Shown here piece by piece: positions 63,218 through 64,000 of a stretch of DNA of 64,000 nt. The translations under genes and the position numbers were made by a program. Positions within the stretch are counted from its first letter, which is position 1, and every line of letters starts with the position of its first letter. Location of the stretch: positions 62,001-126,000 of the forward strand of contig NZ_VTKY01000001.1 in NCBI RefSeq assembly GCF_020514095.1, given 5' to 3'. The notes under the pieces were generated by a model. That model saw nothing but the letters and a program-made list of their open reading frames with translations, was not told where the DNA came from and searched no databases. This DNA is from Synechococcus sp. MU1643 (GTDB taxonomy: Bacteria > Cyanobacteriota > Cyanobacteriia > PCC-6307 > Cyanobiaceae).

Positions 63218-63751
63218 ATGCGTCACCTGGATTTGGATCTTCAGTCGCACATTCGTTCAATTCCAGACTTTCCCAAGCCTGGAATTCTGTTTCGAGACAT
63301 CAACCCACTCCTGCGTTCGCCCGAGGCCATGGCCGAGGTGATTCAGCAGCTGGGACGGTTCTGCGACCAGGTGAAGCCGGATCTGATCGTTGGGATCGAA
63401 TCCCGGGGGTTCATCTTTGGGGCTCCTTTGGCCGGCGACCGACGGCTTGGCTTCGTGCCTGTGCGGAAGCCTGGAAAGCTGGCCGGCGAGGTGGTTGGTC
63501 TGGACTACGTCCTTGAGTACGGCACCGATCGACTGGAGATTCAAGCCGATGCCTTTGAGAATTCTCCCCGGGTCCTGGTGGTGGACGATCTACTGGCCAC
63601 CGGTGGAACTGCTGCGGCGACAGGACAGCTAGTGGAGCAGGCCGGCGGTTGTTTGGTGGGCTTTGCCTTTGTGATCGAGCTGGAGGGGCTCGGAGGTCGC
63701 CAGGCGTTGTCCTCAGGCCAACCCGTGGAAGCGTTGTTGCGCTACGGCTGA
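63218..63751 (+). CDS. apt: Adenine phosphoribosyltransferase
   Basis: Salvages adenine to AMP with PRPP. 177 residues. Visible motifs: [18 protein letters not shown] at the N-terminus, [14 protein letters not shown], and the PRPP loop [14 protein letters not shown]. Normal length. Divergent from DUF3038 with 27 bases between the starts. Confidence 0.95.
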   Translation: MRHLDLDLQSHIRSIPDFPKPGILFRDINPLLRSPEAMAEVIQQLGRFCDQVKPDLIVGIESRGFIFGAPLAGDRRLGFVPVRKPGKLAGEVVGLDYVLEYGTDRLEIQADAFENSPRVLVVDDLLATGGTAAATGQLVEQAGGCLVGFAFVIELEGLGGRQALSSGQPVEALLRYG

Positions 63752-63954
63752 CTGTTCTGCCAGTCGAACACCTTCTCCAACTGCTTCAAACTCAACAACC
63801 CGAAGCTCCAAAGCACGATCGGGAGGGGAGCTTGTTCCAGTTCCGCCTGACGTTGCCCTAGTTCCAAGGCGCTGGGACTCAACCCCAAACGGCGCTGCAG
63901 AAAGTGCAGCAGCGCGTCAGTTGCTGGGGGTTGCCGCTGGCTGGACATCACCAT
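63742..63954 (-). CDS. DUF2949 family small protein
   Basis: About 70 residues ([40 protein letters not shown]), the layout of the short cyanobacterial DUF2949 family. No function known. Overlaps the 3' end of apt by 10 bases. The start could be ATG 63954 or 63948. Confidence 0.7.
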   Translation of the reverse strand: MVMSSQRQPPATDALLHFLQRRLGLSPSALELGQRQAELEQAPLPIVLWSFGLLSLKQLEKVFDWQNSQP

Positions 63955-64000
63955 GGTCGCGACTCGCGCTGGACTCAGTTTGGCAAGGCCTGCCAGAGCT

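Noticed and set aside
63953-64000. Start of a plus-strand gene at the right edge
   Set aside because: Only 16 codons are visible and nothing identifies them; the same bases also extend the minus-strand DUF2949 frame.

Overview
The window reads as a stretch of chromosome from a marine unicellular cyanobacterium of the Synechococcus type. The basis for this is mixed. Cyanobacterial genes seen here are petH with an N-terminal phycobilisome-linker (CpcD-like) domain, the KaiC-interacting kinase sasA, the zwf/opcA pair, several protein families confined to cyanobacteria (DUF3685, DUF3727, DUF2949, DUF3038/DUF4335) and a GC-rich, compact gene layout. The 300-residue, proteobacterial-style phosphoribulokinase fits the marine picocyanobacterial branch. 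The species is not fixed by what I can see.

Layout. 1-5.7 kb: folD, a wrecked 2OG-Fe(II) oxygenase gene, the crtE / DUF212 / helicase operon, a broken SfLAP-type membrane gene and a histidine phosphatase. 5.7-12.3 kb (mostly minus strand): the zwf-opcA-cbiA-acyP operon and petH with its own promoter and terminator. 12.4-18.5 kb: an SRPBCC protein, tRNA-Glu, sasA, two hypothetical genes and pepN. 18.3-20.4 kb: a run of small minus-strand genes, including a 55-residue DUF4278 protein. 20.4-29.3 kb: a peroxiredoxin-like protein, a rhomboid protease, a CrtISO-like oxidoreductase, a cluster with a PPC-domain/glutaredoxin fusion and a cupin gene carrying a nonsense codon, a GluR0-type glutamate-gated K+ channel, PdeM and a phosphopantetheinyl transferase.

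29.3-34.4 kb is an AT-richer accessory zone full of short genes without recognised family. Inside it lie dcd, a [2Fe-2S] ferredoxin with an upstream NtcA-like box, an L,D-transpeptidase and a small secreted protein cut by an in-frame TGA. 34.7-52.9 kb is dense housekeeping sequence, mostly plus strand: a CBS protein, pgsA, a CSP41-like epimerase, hisA, a Fur-family regulator, DUF3685, a thylakoid thioredoxin-like protein, a CofE-like protein, GNAT, ruvX, DUF3727, yqeG, proB, lpxD, leuB, prk, a frameshifted pilD, accD, a Gfo/Idh/MocA oxidoreductase and fba. 53-57.4 kb (mostly minus): purS-purQ-LD-carboxypeptidase, an MscS channel and a DUF938 methyltransferase. 57.4-60 kb: a divergent arsR / gapdh-arsJ arsenate detoxification module with a clear operator. 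60-64 kb: tiny membrane-protein genes, an EF-hand protein, DUF4335/DUF3038, apt and DUF2949.

Functional themes are carbon metabolism (zwf/opcA, prk, fba), electron transfer to NADPH (petH, ferredoxin), clock output (sasA), isoprenoid and carotenoid synthesis (crtE, CrtISO-like) and arsenic resistance. No rRNA genes, insertion sequences or CRISPR arrays were seen. The most notable pattern is five separately broken or interrupted genes in 64 kb, one of them with a 17-bp perfect palindrome exactly at its frameshift. Either the lineage is shedding these genes or the sequence contains errors.
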